Positions 1 to 7,166 of a stretch of DNA of 23,212 nucleotides are shown here, piece by piece. Under the pieces are notes generated by a model. That model worked only from the letters and a program-made list of their open reading frames with translations. It was not told where the DNA came from and did no database searches. How positions within the stretch are numbered: position 1 is the first letter of the stretch; the number at the start of each line of letters is the position of its first letter. The DNA comes from Eudoraea sp. (GTDB lineage Bacteria > Bacteroidota > Bacteroidia > Flavobacteriales > Flavobacteriaceae), in NCBI GenBank assembly GCA_013042925.1, contig JABDPH010000047.1, positions 1 through 23,212 of the forward strand. Direction: 5' to 3'. The translations under genes and the position numbers were made by a program.

Positions 1-333
1 TTTGTATACCGTGAATGTGATAGGTTCCTGAAAGATGGGCGCGTCACAGATGAAGAATTAAATAAACTCATCATTGAGTTTCACAGGTTTCTGGACCAGG
101 TAGCTGAGAGTAGCCTGCCTTCGGAAATAAAAGATAAAATCGCTAATTTGCAACTAGCCTACCCCAGGACTCAAATTACCCGTGGGTATGGGTACATGTT
201 CTCGGTTGCATTCACGCTTGGAATATGGGCTTTAATTTCTGCTAACCTAAGACAAAGAAAGCGAAAGCGGGTTTTGGAAAATCTAAAAAGTGATACAGCA
301 GACACTTTAATTTTAATCAAAAGGAACTATTAA
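1..333 (+). CDS. C-terminal end of an unidentified membrane-associated protein (5' truncated by window)
   Basis: The frame is open from the first base to TAA at 331-333, giving 110 visible codons, so the gene begins before the window. The visible part has a charged, probably helical stretch (residues 1-50). One hydrophobic segment follows at about residues 66-84, and then a strongly basic tail (RQRKRKR) that by the positive-inside rule should be cytoplasmic. Most of the visible protein would then lie on the other side of the membrane. I do not recognise the family. A TTG at 148 could start a 61-aa product, but the uninterrupted upstream frame argues for a longer gene. Confidence 0.6.
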   Translation, partial: FVYRECDRFLKDGRVTDEELNKLIIEFHRFLDQVAESSLPSEIKDKIANLQLAYPRTQITRGYGYMFSVAFTLGIWALISANLRQRKRKRVLENLKSDTADTLILIKRNY

Positions 334-347
334 AAAAAGATTGCCAT

Positions 348-382
348 GATTGATTTTAAATTATCGAAACATTAAATCAATC
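348..382. repeat. AT-rich inverted repeat after the first gene
   Basis: GATTGATTTTAA (348-359) pairs with TTAAATCAATC (372-382) with one bulged base and a 12-base loop. It lies 15 bases after the stop of the truncated gene. No T-run follows on the plus strand, so a terminator role is possible but weak. On the minus strand a T-run would follow, but no minus-strand gene ends here. Confidence 0.3.
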
Positions 383-434
383 AGTAGACAACATATAAAA
401 TAACTCTATTATTAACCAACTAAATCAATGAATT

Positions 435-620
435 ATGGATTACAAAAAATCGATTCTCAATCTTGTAATTAGCCTGTTTTTATCCCCTATTATTGTTTAC
501 ATAGTATTGCTGACAGCCAAATTGGCTGGTTCATCCTACGAAATGACACATGGGGAAACATTTATTATCTGGTTGCTTATGGCAATTGTTATCAATCTGT
601 CTATAACAAAGAAGACATAA
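435..620 (+). CDS. small two-helix membrane protein, unknown function
   Basis: A 61-aa protein with a short basic N-terminus (MDYKKS). It has two hydrophobic segments, at about residues 7-30 and 42-57, joined by a polar loop containing SSYEMTHGET, and ends in a basic KKT tail. This suggests a small inner-membrane hairpin with both ends in the cytoplasm. ATG at 435 is the natural start; an out-of-frame ATG at 427 runs into a stop. The gene stands alone between the truncated gene and the minus-strand membrane gene. No family is recognised, and with so short a length the coding call rests on the clean membrane topology. Confidence 0.5.
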   Translation: MDYKKSILNLVISLFLSPIIVYIVLLTAKLAGSSYEMTHGETFIIWLLMAIVINLSITKKT

Positions 621-733
621 CTAAGTAGCATCTCTTCAATATGAGTACAACGGGAAGCTATTAATAGTGATAATACGTATCTGTAAATAGAACAAGAGAA
701 AACAGGATTAAGTCACTCTGAAATCCTGATACT

Positions 734-1240
734 TTATCTGAAATATAAAGTAAGGAACCAGAGAATTGCAAATACATAAATGGCTTTTATACTTCGGGTT
801 ATTGCTATTAACAAACAAACAATTATTCCAGAAATCCGTAACCACGTCACGTAATTACTCACGCTAAAATCCGGCGTTATGTGCAAGGCAAAATAAACCG
901 CGCTTAGTCCAAAAACCAAAGGGATCCGTTTCTTGAAATAAGCTTCCGTATCTTTTAATTCAAGCTCAGGAGTGAAAGCGTGAACTAACATCAAAAATAT
1001 GATAGGTTGAATTAGGAATAGCCAGTATTCATGATAGGTTATAAGCGTACTTTCCTGGATTTGAACCAAGAAAAGGTAAACGTTCCAAATTGCAAGTTCA
1101 GTAAAAATTACGGTAGTAATTATATAAGGCCAGTACCTGTATTGTTTCTGAAAGAATCGGCGCCAATGACTAAACAATTCTGCAAGGGCTATTCCATACA
1201 AAAACGAAGGAATAAACGCCAAAATTTCACCTGAGCTCAT
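734..1240 (-). CDS. hypothetical multi-pass membrane protein
   Basis: A 168-aa protein with about five hydrophobic helices, at roughly residues 5-22, 38-60, 70-88, 107-122 and 133-166. Between helices three and four is a short charged loop (ELELKDTEAYFKKR). Aromatic residues are abundant near the helix ends (W, Y), typical of integral membrane proteins. The start codon is ATG, read from the minus strand at 1238-1240. The 144 bp before the plus-strand DUF998-like gene are shared upstream space, so the two genes diverge. I do not recognise a family or function. Confidence 0.7.
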   Translation of the reverse strand: MSSGEILAFIPSFLYGIALAELFSHWRRFFQKQYRYWPYIITTVIFTELAIWNVYLFLVQIQESTLITYHEYWLFLIQPIIFLMLVHAFTPELELKDTEAYFKKRIPLVFGLSAVYFALHITPDFSVSNYVTWLRISGIIVCLLIAITRSIKAIYVFAILWFLTLYFR

Positions 1241-1384
1241 GGTTTGCTATTTATAGTACAAGTTACCAATTTGGAAATCATTAGCAAATATGGCTTACAC
1301 AATGCTGTCCAAATTATAAATCCATATGGTTCTTATATGTAACATCATTGGTTTTTATTCGTCAATATTGAAAAACACACTATC

Positions 1385-2014
1385 ATGGGTGCCAGAAAAA
1401 TACTTTCGCTTGGCTGGGTCACCGCCACTCTGTTTATTGCAGGCTCTTTGGCACTGGGCAGTTTCCTGGCAGATTACAGCTTCATTTCCCAAACGGTAAG
1501 TGAAATAGGGCAGGAAGGATCTCCGCTTAAATTAACGTGGCAGCTCTTCAGCCTGCTTGTGGGGCTATTACTAATACTGTTTTCCCTGGGGATCATCTCC
1601 TTTGCCAGGCGTAATAAGTGGTCTGTTGTCCCCGGACTATTTGTGCTTTTTGCCGGACTGTCTGAATTTGGTATTGCGCTTTTTCCTTCCCCGCATCCCT
1701 TACACAAAGTTTTTGGTCTATCTATGACCATAGGTTATTTTTCCCCACTCGTATTCTTTTTACATTGGAAAAACAAACTGGGTACCTACTTTAAATGGTA
1801 TTCCCTTTTTGCTTTTATCTTAATCGTGCTAGGAATATTCCTTAACCTGAGCCCGATGTTTGCCCCGGATCTGTATCCTTTGGAATACTACGGCCTGGTG
1901 CAACGGTTTTTGCTATTTACCTTTTACCTCTACCTGGCTTTAGTCGCCGTAAATACCATAAAATCTTTATCCCTCCGCCGTGAAGGATTAAAAGCAACTA
2001 GTAAGGCGGGCTAA
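1385..2014 (+). CDS. DUF998-like membrane protein
   Basis: A 209-aa protein with six predicted helices. After the first helix (residues 8-29) comes a loop reading SQTVSEIGQEGSP, which resembles the conserved S-x-x-x-S-E-[LI]-G-x-x-[GP] loop of DUF998 proteins. The length of about 200 aa and the six-helix layout also fit that family, whose biochemical function is unknown. A second loop has FPSPHPLHKVFG, a histidine-containing segment in the position where DUF998 members carry a conserved H. The basic C-terminus is probably cytoplasmic. It is transcribed alone, divergently from the minus-strand membrane gene. Confidence 0.65.
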   Translation: MGARKILSLGWVTATLFIAGSLALGSFLADYSFISQTVSEIGQEGSPLKLTWQLFSLLVGLLLILFSLGIISFARRNKWSVVPGLFVLFAGLSEFGIALFPSPHPLHKVFGLSMTIGYFSPLVFFLHWKNKLGTYFKWYSLFAFILIVLGIFLNLSPMFAPDLYPLEYYGLVQRFLLFTFYLYLALVAVNTIKSLSLRREGLKATSKAG

Positions 2015-2172
2015 AACAATCTTCAGCACGCACATGGTGCTTACTCACTTATGGTCTTAACAGATTCATTACAAGAATCACTTTAAATATCGTCAGAATC
2101 GTGACATGATAGAAATCATATAATAACCTGTTCATATCTAATATATTAATCCCAAATCTTAAATATAAAGTT

Positions 2173-2541
2173 ATGAAACAGCTCATTTTTGCACTATTAT
2201 TCGTAGTTGGAAGTATAGGTCTAAATGCGAATGATGCCAGTTACATTGAACCCCAGGAAGTACAGGTTGGTGATATTTTTAAAATTGGCGACTCCGAAGC
2301 TCCAAGGTACGAGCACATAAAATTTCCAAGGCCCAATTTTATTATCAAAAGAGGCGGTGTAGCCAATTACAAGGGGTTACCCGGAAACAAAGTGGTCGTG
2401 ACATCCGTAGAGGAAAAGATGGACGGCACCTTGCTCGTAAAGATCAAAAAGGCAGATGGCGGACGGTTCTTCGGAAGCCACTGGGAAGTATCGGCAGATT
2501 TGAAGGGTGCTCTGGAAACAGGTGAATTAATCGGAATTTAA
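2173..2541 (+). CDS. small exported protein of unknown function
   Basis: A 122-aa protein beginning with a clear Sec signal peptide (MKQLIFALLFVVGSIGLNA, cleavage probably after residue 19 or 20). The mature part is a compact, mostly beta-type domain of about 100 residues. It includes VGDIFKIGD, a FPRPNFIIKRGG segment, LPGNKVVVTSVEEK and GGRFFGSHWEVS. Flavobacterial genomes contain many small secreted proteins of this pattern. From memory some are labelled dihydroorotase, but this one has no metal-binding histidine motifs of that enzyme, so I would not transfer that name. It is probably periplasmic. It is monocistronic, with a strong hairpin about 95 bases after the stop. Confidence 0.7.
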   Translation: MKQLIFALLFVVGSIGLNANDASYIEPQEVQVGDIFKIGDSEAPRYEHIKFPRPNFIIKRGGVANYKGLPGNKVVVTSVEEKMDGTLLVKIKKADGGRFFGSHWEVSADLKGALETGELIGI

Positions 2542-2635
2542 AGCAGGTATAGTTGGAGATACGGTAAATAAATGACCGTTGCCAAAAACCTATTTAATTA
2601 AATCACCTTTTTTCTGTAAACATGGTGTAAACAAA

Positions 2636-2669
2636 AAAGAGTTGTATCAAATAAATGATACAACTCTTT
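2636..2669. terminator. strong 14-bp hairpin, probable bidirectional terminator
   Basis: AAAGAGTTGTATCA (2636-2649) is perfectly complementary to TGATACAACTCTTT (2656-2669), with the 6-base loop AATAAA. A T-rich stretch (GATTTTGTTGT) follows on the plus strand. The A-rich stretch before the hairpin (ACAAAAAA) would give a T-run on the minus strand. It is the only structure between the small exported protein gene and the non-coding stretch, so it probably ends that transcript. Confidence 0.7.
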
Positions 2670-2671
2670 GA

Positions 2672-3132
2672 TTTTGTTGTGGCCTCAATAATTGCTCACC
2701 TTGGGAAGAAAACGCGACGATATATTCAAACGCCGAACATCAGGTAAACAAATTAGCACAAAAGAATCCTAACCCATCGCAATTAATAGATGCCTTTGAT
2801 CTGGTTGGTGAAAATGGTATGGAAATAAAGAATCTAAAGACCCCTTAAACTTTAGTAATCATAAACACTCTCTACGAGTGAAACAATTAATACTATTGCT
2901 ATCGATAGTGCTACTGCTGTAATTAAGAAAGTCATATCAAATGGTTTTAATATTTGTGCAAAATTGATGCTACAATTAATAGAATCCTATGACTTTAATC
3001 ATAGATCAGTAAAACCTCCAAAAGAGCTACAAAGCGGCCAAACAATAATTGAATAATCAAAAGACAAGCAACCTCGTGCTGCTTCAGTTAAGCCGAACAA
3101 ATTCTGTGATCAATACCCGGTATTTCCTTTAT
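2672..3132 (+). other. gene-poor stretch with two start-less open frames (possible gene relics)
   Basis: The 640 bp between the small exported protein gene and the first DUF6090 gene hold no convincing gene. Two plus-strand frames stay open without a usable start. Positions 2672-2848 encode about 58 residues, including NATIYSNAEHQVNKLAQ and PSQLIDAFDLVG. Positions 2865-3056 encode about 63 residues, including ATAVIKKVISNGFN. They are in different frames and have protein-like composition, so they may be remnants of a decayed gene. Chance open frames cannot be excluded. A palindrome CTATCGATAG also occurs here. The last 50 bases carry the leader of the next gene. Confidence 0.25.
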
Positions 3133-3170
3133 GCTATATTTAATAATTCCTTAACTTAGGAACTACAACC
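3133..3170 (+). promoter_or_regulatory. shared leader/promoter element, copy 1
   Basis: This 38-base segment is nearly identical to 7114-7151 (35 of 38 positions) and closely resembles 9444-9476. It contains TAACTTAG (3152-3159), which resembles the Bacteroidota -7 box TAnnTTTG. The box lies inside a short inverted repeat TTCCT-N6-AGGAA (3148-3163). The box is 24 bases before the ATG, so transcription would start shortly before the gene. It is best read as the family promoter of DUF6090 genes. The inverted repeat may be an operator or a leader hairpin. Confidence 0.55.
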
Positions 3171-3183
3171 AGCATCTTTCTTT

Positions 3184-3987
3184 ATGATCAAATTCTTTCG
3201 CCAAATCCGTCAAAAACTGCTCATGGAAAACCGGTTTTCTAAATACCTCCTTTATGCCCTTGGGGAGATACTTTTGGTGGTTGTAGGTATTTTGATTGCC
3301 TTACAGATCAACAACTGGAATGAAGAAGTAAAAAATCAAAAGAATGAATATAGCTTTTACAGGGAAATTCTCAGCGATCTTGAAAAAGATAGTGTAAAAT
3401 TAAATGACCTTACTCTTTATTATACGAATAGAATTGAACACGCGGGCTGGCTTTTAAAAAAAGTTAGAGATCCGGAGAGTCCGTTTAAAAATGAAGAGTT
3501 TGGCAAACATGTTGAACCGTTATATTTGGGTCCGCTGGGCGTGACCTACAATTCTTCTTATGAAGCGGCTAAAAGTTCCGGTGCATTTGCAACTTTTAAA
3601 AACGAGAAAATTCTCAAAAACCTCAACCAATTTTACGCTGATTTTGAAGAGTTAAAAGTCATTATGGAATCTACATTACGTTCGTTAGAATCGAATTTAG
3701 AACCATTGATTGCAACTATTCCGGAAAATTTTATAACCCTTGGCTCCGGGGAATATGTACTCACCTCAGGTTCGCACGATACTAGTAAATTTTATGAATT
3801 TATAGCAGACATTAAAGATCAGCGTAACCTTAAAGTAGATATAAAAGCTTTTATGCAAAAACCTCAATTTGAACACTATTTAATTGGAGACCTTGGCAGA
3901 TCATTCAATGCCCTGGCAAGTATAAAACTCCGGAAAGAGCGACTTGCCAAAATAGACAACGAAATTAAAGAATACCTTAACGAATAA
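3184..3987 (+). CDS. DUF6090 family protein, membrane-anchored
   Basis: A 267-aa protein with the diagnostic DUF6090 N-terminus. A basic amphipathic start (MIKFFRQIRQKLL) is followed by SKYLLYALGEILLVVVGILIALQINNWNE. The single transmembrane helix spans about residues 25-42 and is followed by the near-invariant LQINNWNE. The rest (residues 47-267) is soluble, charged and largely helical, with probable coiled-coil stretches near FYREILSDLEKDSVKL and near the C-terminus (LRKERLAKIDNEIKEYLNE). The family is abundant in Bacteroidota and has no established function. A second intact paralogue lies at 9492 and a truncated one starts 19 bases after this stop. The start is fixed by the leader element and the conserved N-terminal sequence. 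Confidence 0.85.
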   Translation: MIKFFRQIRQKLLMENRFSKYLLYALGEILLVVVGILIALQINNWNEEVKNQKNEYSFYREILSDLEKDSVKLNDLTLYYTNRIEHAGWLLKKVRDPESPFKNEEFGKHVEPLYLGPLGVTYNSSYEAAKSSGAFATFKNEKILKNLNQFYADFEELKVIMESTLRSLESNLEPLIATIPENFITLGSGEYVLTSGSHDTSKFYEFIADIKDQRNLKVDIKAFMQKPQFEHYLIGDLGRSFNALASIKLRKERLAKIDNEIKEYLNE

Positions 3988-4006
3988 AATTTTTCAGAAA
4001 TAAATA

Positions 4007-4120
4007 ATGATCAAGTTCTTCCGCCGCAACCGACAAAAACTGCTCAGGGAAAACCAGTTTTCTAAATACCTGCTTTATGCCATTGGAGAGATTGTATTTC
4101 TTACCTTTAGGTCGGACTAA
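4007..4120 (+). pseudogene. truncated DUF6090 gene remnant
   Basis: ATG at 4007 opens a 37-codon frame, MIKFFRRNRQKLLRENQFSK then YLLYAIGEIV, which matches the N-terminal 30 residues of the DUF6090 gene just upstream, also at DNA level. After GEIV the frame departs from the family, loses the transmembrane helix and LQINNW motif, and stops at 4118-4120. The remnant therefore keeps only the first part of the family module. The sequence after the break (TTTCTTACCTTTAGG, 4097-4111) resembles the core of the shared leader element. A tandem duplication followed by deletion would explain it. Confidence 0.7.
4102..4109 (+). promoter_or_regulatory. candidate -7 box for the AraC-type regulator
   Basis: TACCTTTA matches the Bacteroidota -7 consensus TAnnTTTG at 7 of 8 positions and lies 32 bases before the ATG at 4142. 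A TTG at 4083-4085 is a possible -33 element, but the 16-base spacing is shorter than usual. The surrounding bases resemble the leader core seen before the DUF6090 genes. Confidence 0.35.
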
Positions 4121-4141
4121 TTAATTAACGAGTTGTTTTTG

Positions 4142-5251
4142 ATGCCTGAGCTATTTCAAATCCTTAGCCTGCTGGTTCTTTTTCAGCTGTTTTTTATTAG
4201 TTTTTTCCTATTCTTTTCAAAAAAGGGGAGTAAACTAAGTAATTATCTTTTGGCTTTTTTCTTTTTGAGCCTGGCTGCGGGATTGCTGGACTATTATTTA
4301 CTTGTTTCAGGGTATTTCGAAGTTAACACGCAATATGCCCTCTTTCTAAACAGCCTTGTTATCTTTCACGCCCCGCTTCTTTTACTATATACACAGTCCC
4401 TTACTACTGAAAATTTCCGCCTCAAACCCATTCATTTACTGCATGCCCTTCCATTTGGAATTGCTTTGGTGTTATTGTTCATCTTCTATTACAGCCAAAG
4501 CGCGGAAATGCAGAAGTGGGTTTTGGAAGATGTTAAAAAAGGTAAGGACCTCAGTACGATTATGATCTCCGTTTTTGGATTTATTTACGAGATCTCTTAT
4601 CTGCTAGCCATTAAGATCAGGATAAGGAAATACCGCGATACTATTGTAGAGCATTTTTCTAACCTCGACAAGATTAATCTGAATTGGCTGAATTTTCTGG
4701 TAAATGTATTTATCATTTACATTTTAGCGAGTGCCTTCTCCAATTTACTCAGACATAGCCAGATTATCCGTTTGGATCAGGGTGCTATAATTGTCGCATT
4801 GGTTGGACTGCTCTTCTTTATCAGCAGTGTGCTGTTAAAGGGTTTGCACCAAAACGAGATCTTTCTTGGTGCCCAACGCAGTTCTATTGATGGAGGCGGT
4901 TCACAGGAAGAAAATAAATCGTTACTTGAAAGACTGAATTCCCACATTACAAAAAACAAACCCTACCTTAATGCTGAACTTACACTCAATGACCTGGCTT
5001 CGCAGGTGAACATCTCATCGCGCCAGCTATCTACCCTGATCAATGTAGAATTAGGCAAATCATTTTTTGATCTAATTAACGGTTATCGGATTGAAGAAGC
5101 GAAAAGGATATTACGGGAATCCACGGACAGTAAATTAACAGTCCTGGAGGTAATGTATGAAGTGGGCTTCAATTCCAAATCCAGTTTCAATACCGCTTTT
5201 AAGAAATACACAGGCAGCACCCCAACAGCTTATAAATCCCGGTTTTCATAA
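4142..5251 (+). CDS. membrane-tethered AraC family transcriptional regulator
   Basis: About 369 aa. The N-terminal two-thirds (residues 5-235) contains seven hydrophobic helices, and the C-terminus (about 265-365) is an AraC-type double helix-turn-helix domain. The domain reads LTLNDLASQVNISSRQLSTLIN for the first helix-turn-helix and VLEVMYEVGFNSKSSFNTAFKKYTGSTPTAYKSRF for the second, including the classic GF-x-S-x-S-x-F-x-x-x-F-K-x-x-x-G-x-[TS]-P-x-x-Y-[KR] signature. Such proteins probably sense a signal at or in the membrane and bind DNA from the cytoplasmic face. A TTG at 4133 would add three residues. I prefer ATG 4142, which leaves room for the upstream promoter. Its likely target is the next gene, whose upstream region carries two direct repeats. 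Confidence 0.85.
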   Translation: MPELFQILSLLVLFQLFFISFFLFFSKKGSKLSNYLLAFFFLSLAAGLLDYYLLVSGYFEVNTQYALFLNSLVIFHAPLLLLYTQSLTTENFRLKPIHLLHALPFGIALVLLFIFYYSQSAEMQKWVLEDVKKGKDLSTIMISVFGFIYEISYLLAIKIRIRKYRDTIVEHFSNLDKINLNWLNFLVNVFIIYILASAFSNLLRHSQIIRLDQGAIIVALVGLLFFISSVLLKGLHQNEIFLGAQRSSIDGGGSQEENKSLLERLNSHITKNKPYLNAELTLNDLASQVNISSRQLSTLINVELGKSFFDLINGYRIEEAKRILRESTDSKLTVLEVMYEVGFNSKSSFNTAFKKYTGSTPTAYKSRFS

Positions 5252-5253
5252 CT

Positions 5254-5310
5254 ATTTAAGAGGTTCGACTTTCCGCACCAAACATCGAACGCATTTAAAG
5301 GGTTCGACTT
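5254..5310 (+). promoter_or_regulatory. pair of 18-bp direct repeats upstream of the Lnt-like gene
   Basis: ATTTAAGAGGTTCGACTT (5254-5271) and ATTTAAAGGGTTCGACTT (5293-5310) agree at 16 of 18 positions and are 39 bp apart. A reverse-oriented TCGAAC lies between them. They sit in the 119 bp between the AraC-type gene and ATG 5371. AraC-family proteins commonly bind paired direct repeats upstream of promoters, so these are candidate operator half-sites for the adjacent regulator (inference). Confidence 0.5.
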
Positions 5311-5344
5311 CACGTAATCAGTCGATATTGAACCGTGTATGCCA

Positions 5345-5352
5345 TTACTTTG
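5345..5352 (+). promoter_or_regulatory. candidate -7 promoter box for the Lnt-like gene
   Basis: TTACTTTG matches TAnnTTTG at 7 of 8 positions and lies 18 bases before ATG 5371. If it is used, transcription begins near 5359, so an in-frame GTG at 5335 cannot be the start. This supports the ATG start. Confidence 0.4.
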
Positions 5353-5370
5353 TTCACAAATTATCAGATC

Positions 5371-6993
5371 ATGAAAACTTTTAAACGTTATTTATCAAAT
5401 CCGTACCTGGCATTATTCCTGGGTATGTTCTTTATGACCCTCGGTTCTGCGAAATGGACTTTATTCATTGGGCCCTGGTTAGGCCTTGCCTTTTTTCTCT
5501 ATTTTATGCGTATGGTCAAAATATGGAAAGCCATAGTATTTGGTTTTCTGGGCTTCTACGTGTCTGGCTTAGTAGGCATCTATGAGGTATTCCCGGCCCC
5601 TCTTCCCATTTTATTGATCCTGCTGCTGATAATTTCGGCCATGGGGCTACTTCCCTATATAATAGACAGGCTCAGCAATGCCCGTGAAAGGGGTTTTCTG
5701 GGTACCCTTATTTTTCCTGCCGCATTCGTGGTTATGGAATACCTGAATACCCTGGACAGAGGTGAAGTCTGGAGTTCAATTGCGAACACACAATACCAAG
5801 TTCCTGCGATACAACAGATCGCTTCGGTCTTTGGCATCTGGGGAATCTCTTTTTTAATAGCCTGGTTTGCATCGCTGGTAAACTGGATGGCGGCACAACA
5901 ATGGAAATGGGCTCGAATAAGAACGGGTGGCATCATAGCGGGCACTGTTTATTTTGTCGTCCTGGCCTTTGGCATACTAAGGGTCTCATTAGTAGATTAT
6001 GATGAATCAGAAACTGTAAAAATTGCGGGTGTTACATTAGATAATACCAATGTTACAGAAACCATTTATCATGATGAGTTTGGTAAAACCATTACCATAA
6101 AACCTGATGCCTCACAGACATCCCCGGAGCTTCAGGAAGCCAATAGGGCAATGTTACCCTTTATTGAAGATCCTTTCGCGGAGAAGTTCAAAAATGCACG
6201 AAAAGCATTGAATGCCCATCTGGACCTTCTTTTTAATAAAACAATCCAGATGGCAGATCAGGGGGCAAAAATAATTGTATGGTCCGAAGCCATCGGATTT
6301 ATCATTAATTCACAAGAGGAAGGGGTTATTGAAAGGGCAAAAGCCATGGCTAAAGAAAAACAAATATATCTTTTTATGTCACTTGGTGTTGTCAATCCCG
6401 GGCCATATAACCCTGAACGCTTGTTGCTAGTTAACAAAACAATAACCCTGACTCCAGAGGGAGAGGTAGCCAATGTTTATCTGAAAAGCAATCCGGTTCC
6501 ATTTGCTGAACAGGAATACGGGTCAGATGATATTATCCCGGCTATAAACACCCCATACGGCAGGCTTTCACCTGTTATTTGCTACGATGCCGATTTTCCA
6601 CACTTTTTAAAACAAACCGGCAAAATAGGAACAGATATTTTATTGGTGCCATCAGGAGACTGGAAGGCCATAGATCCATACCATGCCTATATGTCTAGCC
6701 TTAGGGGGATTGAAAATGGGATGTCTGTAATAAGGCCGGTATCGCGTGCTACTTCCATTGCGACGGATCCTTATGGTACTTTACTAGGGAGTACGGATTT
6801 CTACAGTTCAAAGGAGAAAACTTTGATGGTCAATGTTCCAATTCATGGAATAAATACCATATACAATCGTATTGGAGATCTCCTGCCGTTTTCGGCCGTG
6901 GTATTTATCGCATACATCCTGATAGAGATGTTGTTAAAAATCTTTAGAAAAAAAATACCAAATAAGCAAAAGAGAAAGGTAGTGGGAGTTTAG
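5371..6993 (+). CDS. apolipoprotein N-acyltransferase-like (carbon-nitrogen hydrolase) membrane enzyme
   Basis: 540 aa from ATG 5371. The first ~210 residues form six or seven transmembrane helices. A nitrilase-fold domain follows (about 220-505), and a last helix lies near 515-530. This is the architecture of Lnt, which transfers an acyl chain from phospholipid to the N-terminal cysteine of lipoproteins at the periplasmic face of the inner membrane. The nitrilase catalytic triad is present: Glu306 (VWSEA), Lys372 (YLKSNPVPF) and Cys404 (VICYDADFP). E. coli Lnt is about 510 aa, so the length fits. As Bacteroidota often carry more than one such protein, it could be a specialised paralogue, perhaps acting on another amine or amide. 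It follows the AraC regulator and precedes a lipoprotein gene that could be a substrate. Confidence 0.75.
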   Translation: MKTFKRYLSNPYLALFLGMFFMTLGSAKWTLFIGPWLGLAFFLYFMRMVKIWKAIVFGFLGFYVSGLVGIYEVFPAPLPILLILLLIISAMGLLPYIIDRLSNARERGFLGTLIFPAAFVVMEYLNTLDRGEVWSSIANTQYQVPAIQQIASVFGIWGISFLIAWFASLVNWMAAQQWKWARIRTGGIIAGTVYFVVLAFGILRVSLVDYDESETVKIAGVTLDNTNVTETIYHDEFGKTITIKPDASQTSPELQEANRAMLPFIEDPFAEKFKNARKALNAHLDLLFNKTIQMADQGAKIIVWSEAIGFIINSQEEGVIERAKAMAKEKQIYLFMSLGVVNPGPYNPERLLLVNKTITLTPEGEVANVYLKSNPVPFAEQEYGSDDIIPAINTPYGRLSPVICYDADFPHFLKQTGKIGTDILLVPSGDWKAIDPYHAYMSSLRGIENGMSVIRPVSRATSIATDPYGTLLGSTDFYSSKEKTLMVNVPIHGINTIYNRIGDLLPFSAVVFIAYILIEMLLKIFRKKIPNKQKRKVVGV

Positions 6994-7113
6994 TACAGCT
7001 TAAAACTATTACCAATATTTGGCCTTATGATGTCTGGTGCTTAGTCTTATCCAGGCTTTGTAAGGTCGACTATTTGAACAATATAGGGTAGTACAATAAA
7101 AAATGATACAGCA

Positions 7114-7151
7114 GCTATATTTAATAATTCCTTACCTTAGGAAGAACAACC
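7114..7151 (+). promoter_or_regulatory. shared leader/promoter element, copy 2 (upstream of PQQ dehydrogenase)
   Basis: The sequence is almost the same as the leader of the first DUF6090 gene, starting with GCTATATTTAATAATTCC and ending with ACAACC. The putative -7 box TACCTTAG is at 7133-7140, and the inverted repeat TTCCT-N6-AGGAA is kept. It lies 15 bases before ATG 7167. Unlike the other two copies it precedes a gene that is not a DUF6090 member. Confidence 0.55.
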
Positions 7152-7166
7152 AACTGCTTACCATCC

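Noticed and set aside
703..728. Seven-base inverted repeat CAGGATT/AATCCTG between the 61-aa gene and the minus-strand membrane gene
   Set aside because: Short stem, 12-base loop and no T-run in either direction; too weak to call a terminator.
5335..5370. GTG start extending the Lnt-like protein by 12 residues
   Set aside because: It would overlap the probable -7 box at 5345, and ATG 5371 gives a normal basic N-terminus before the first helix.
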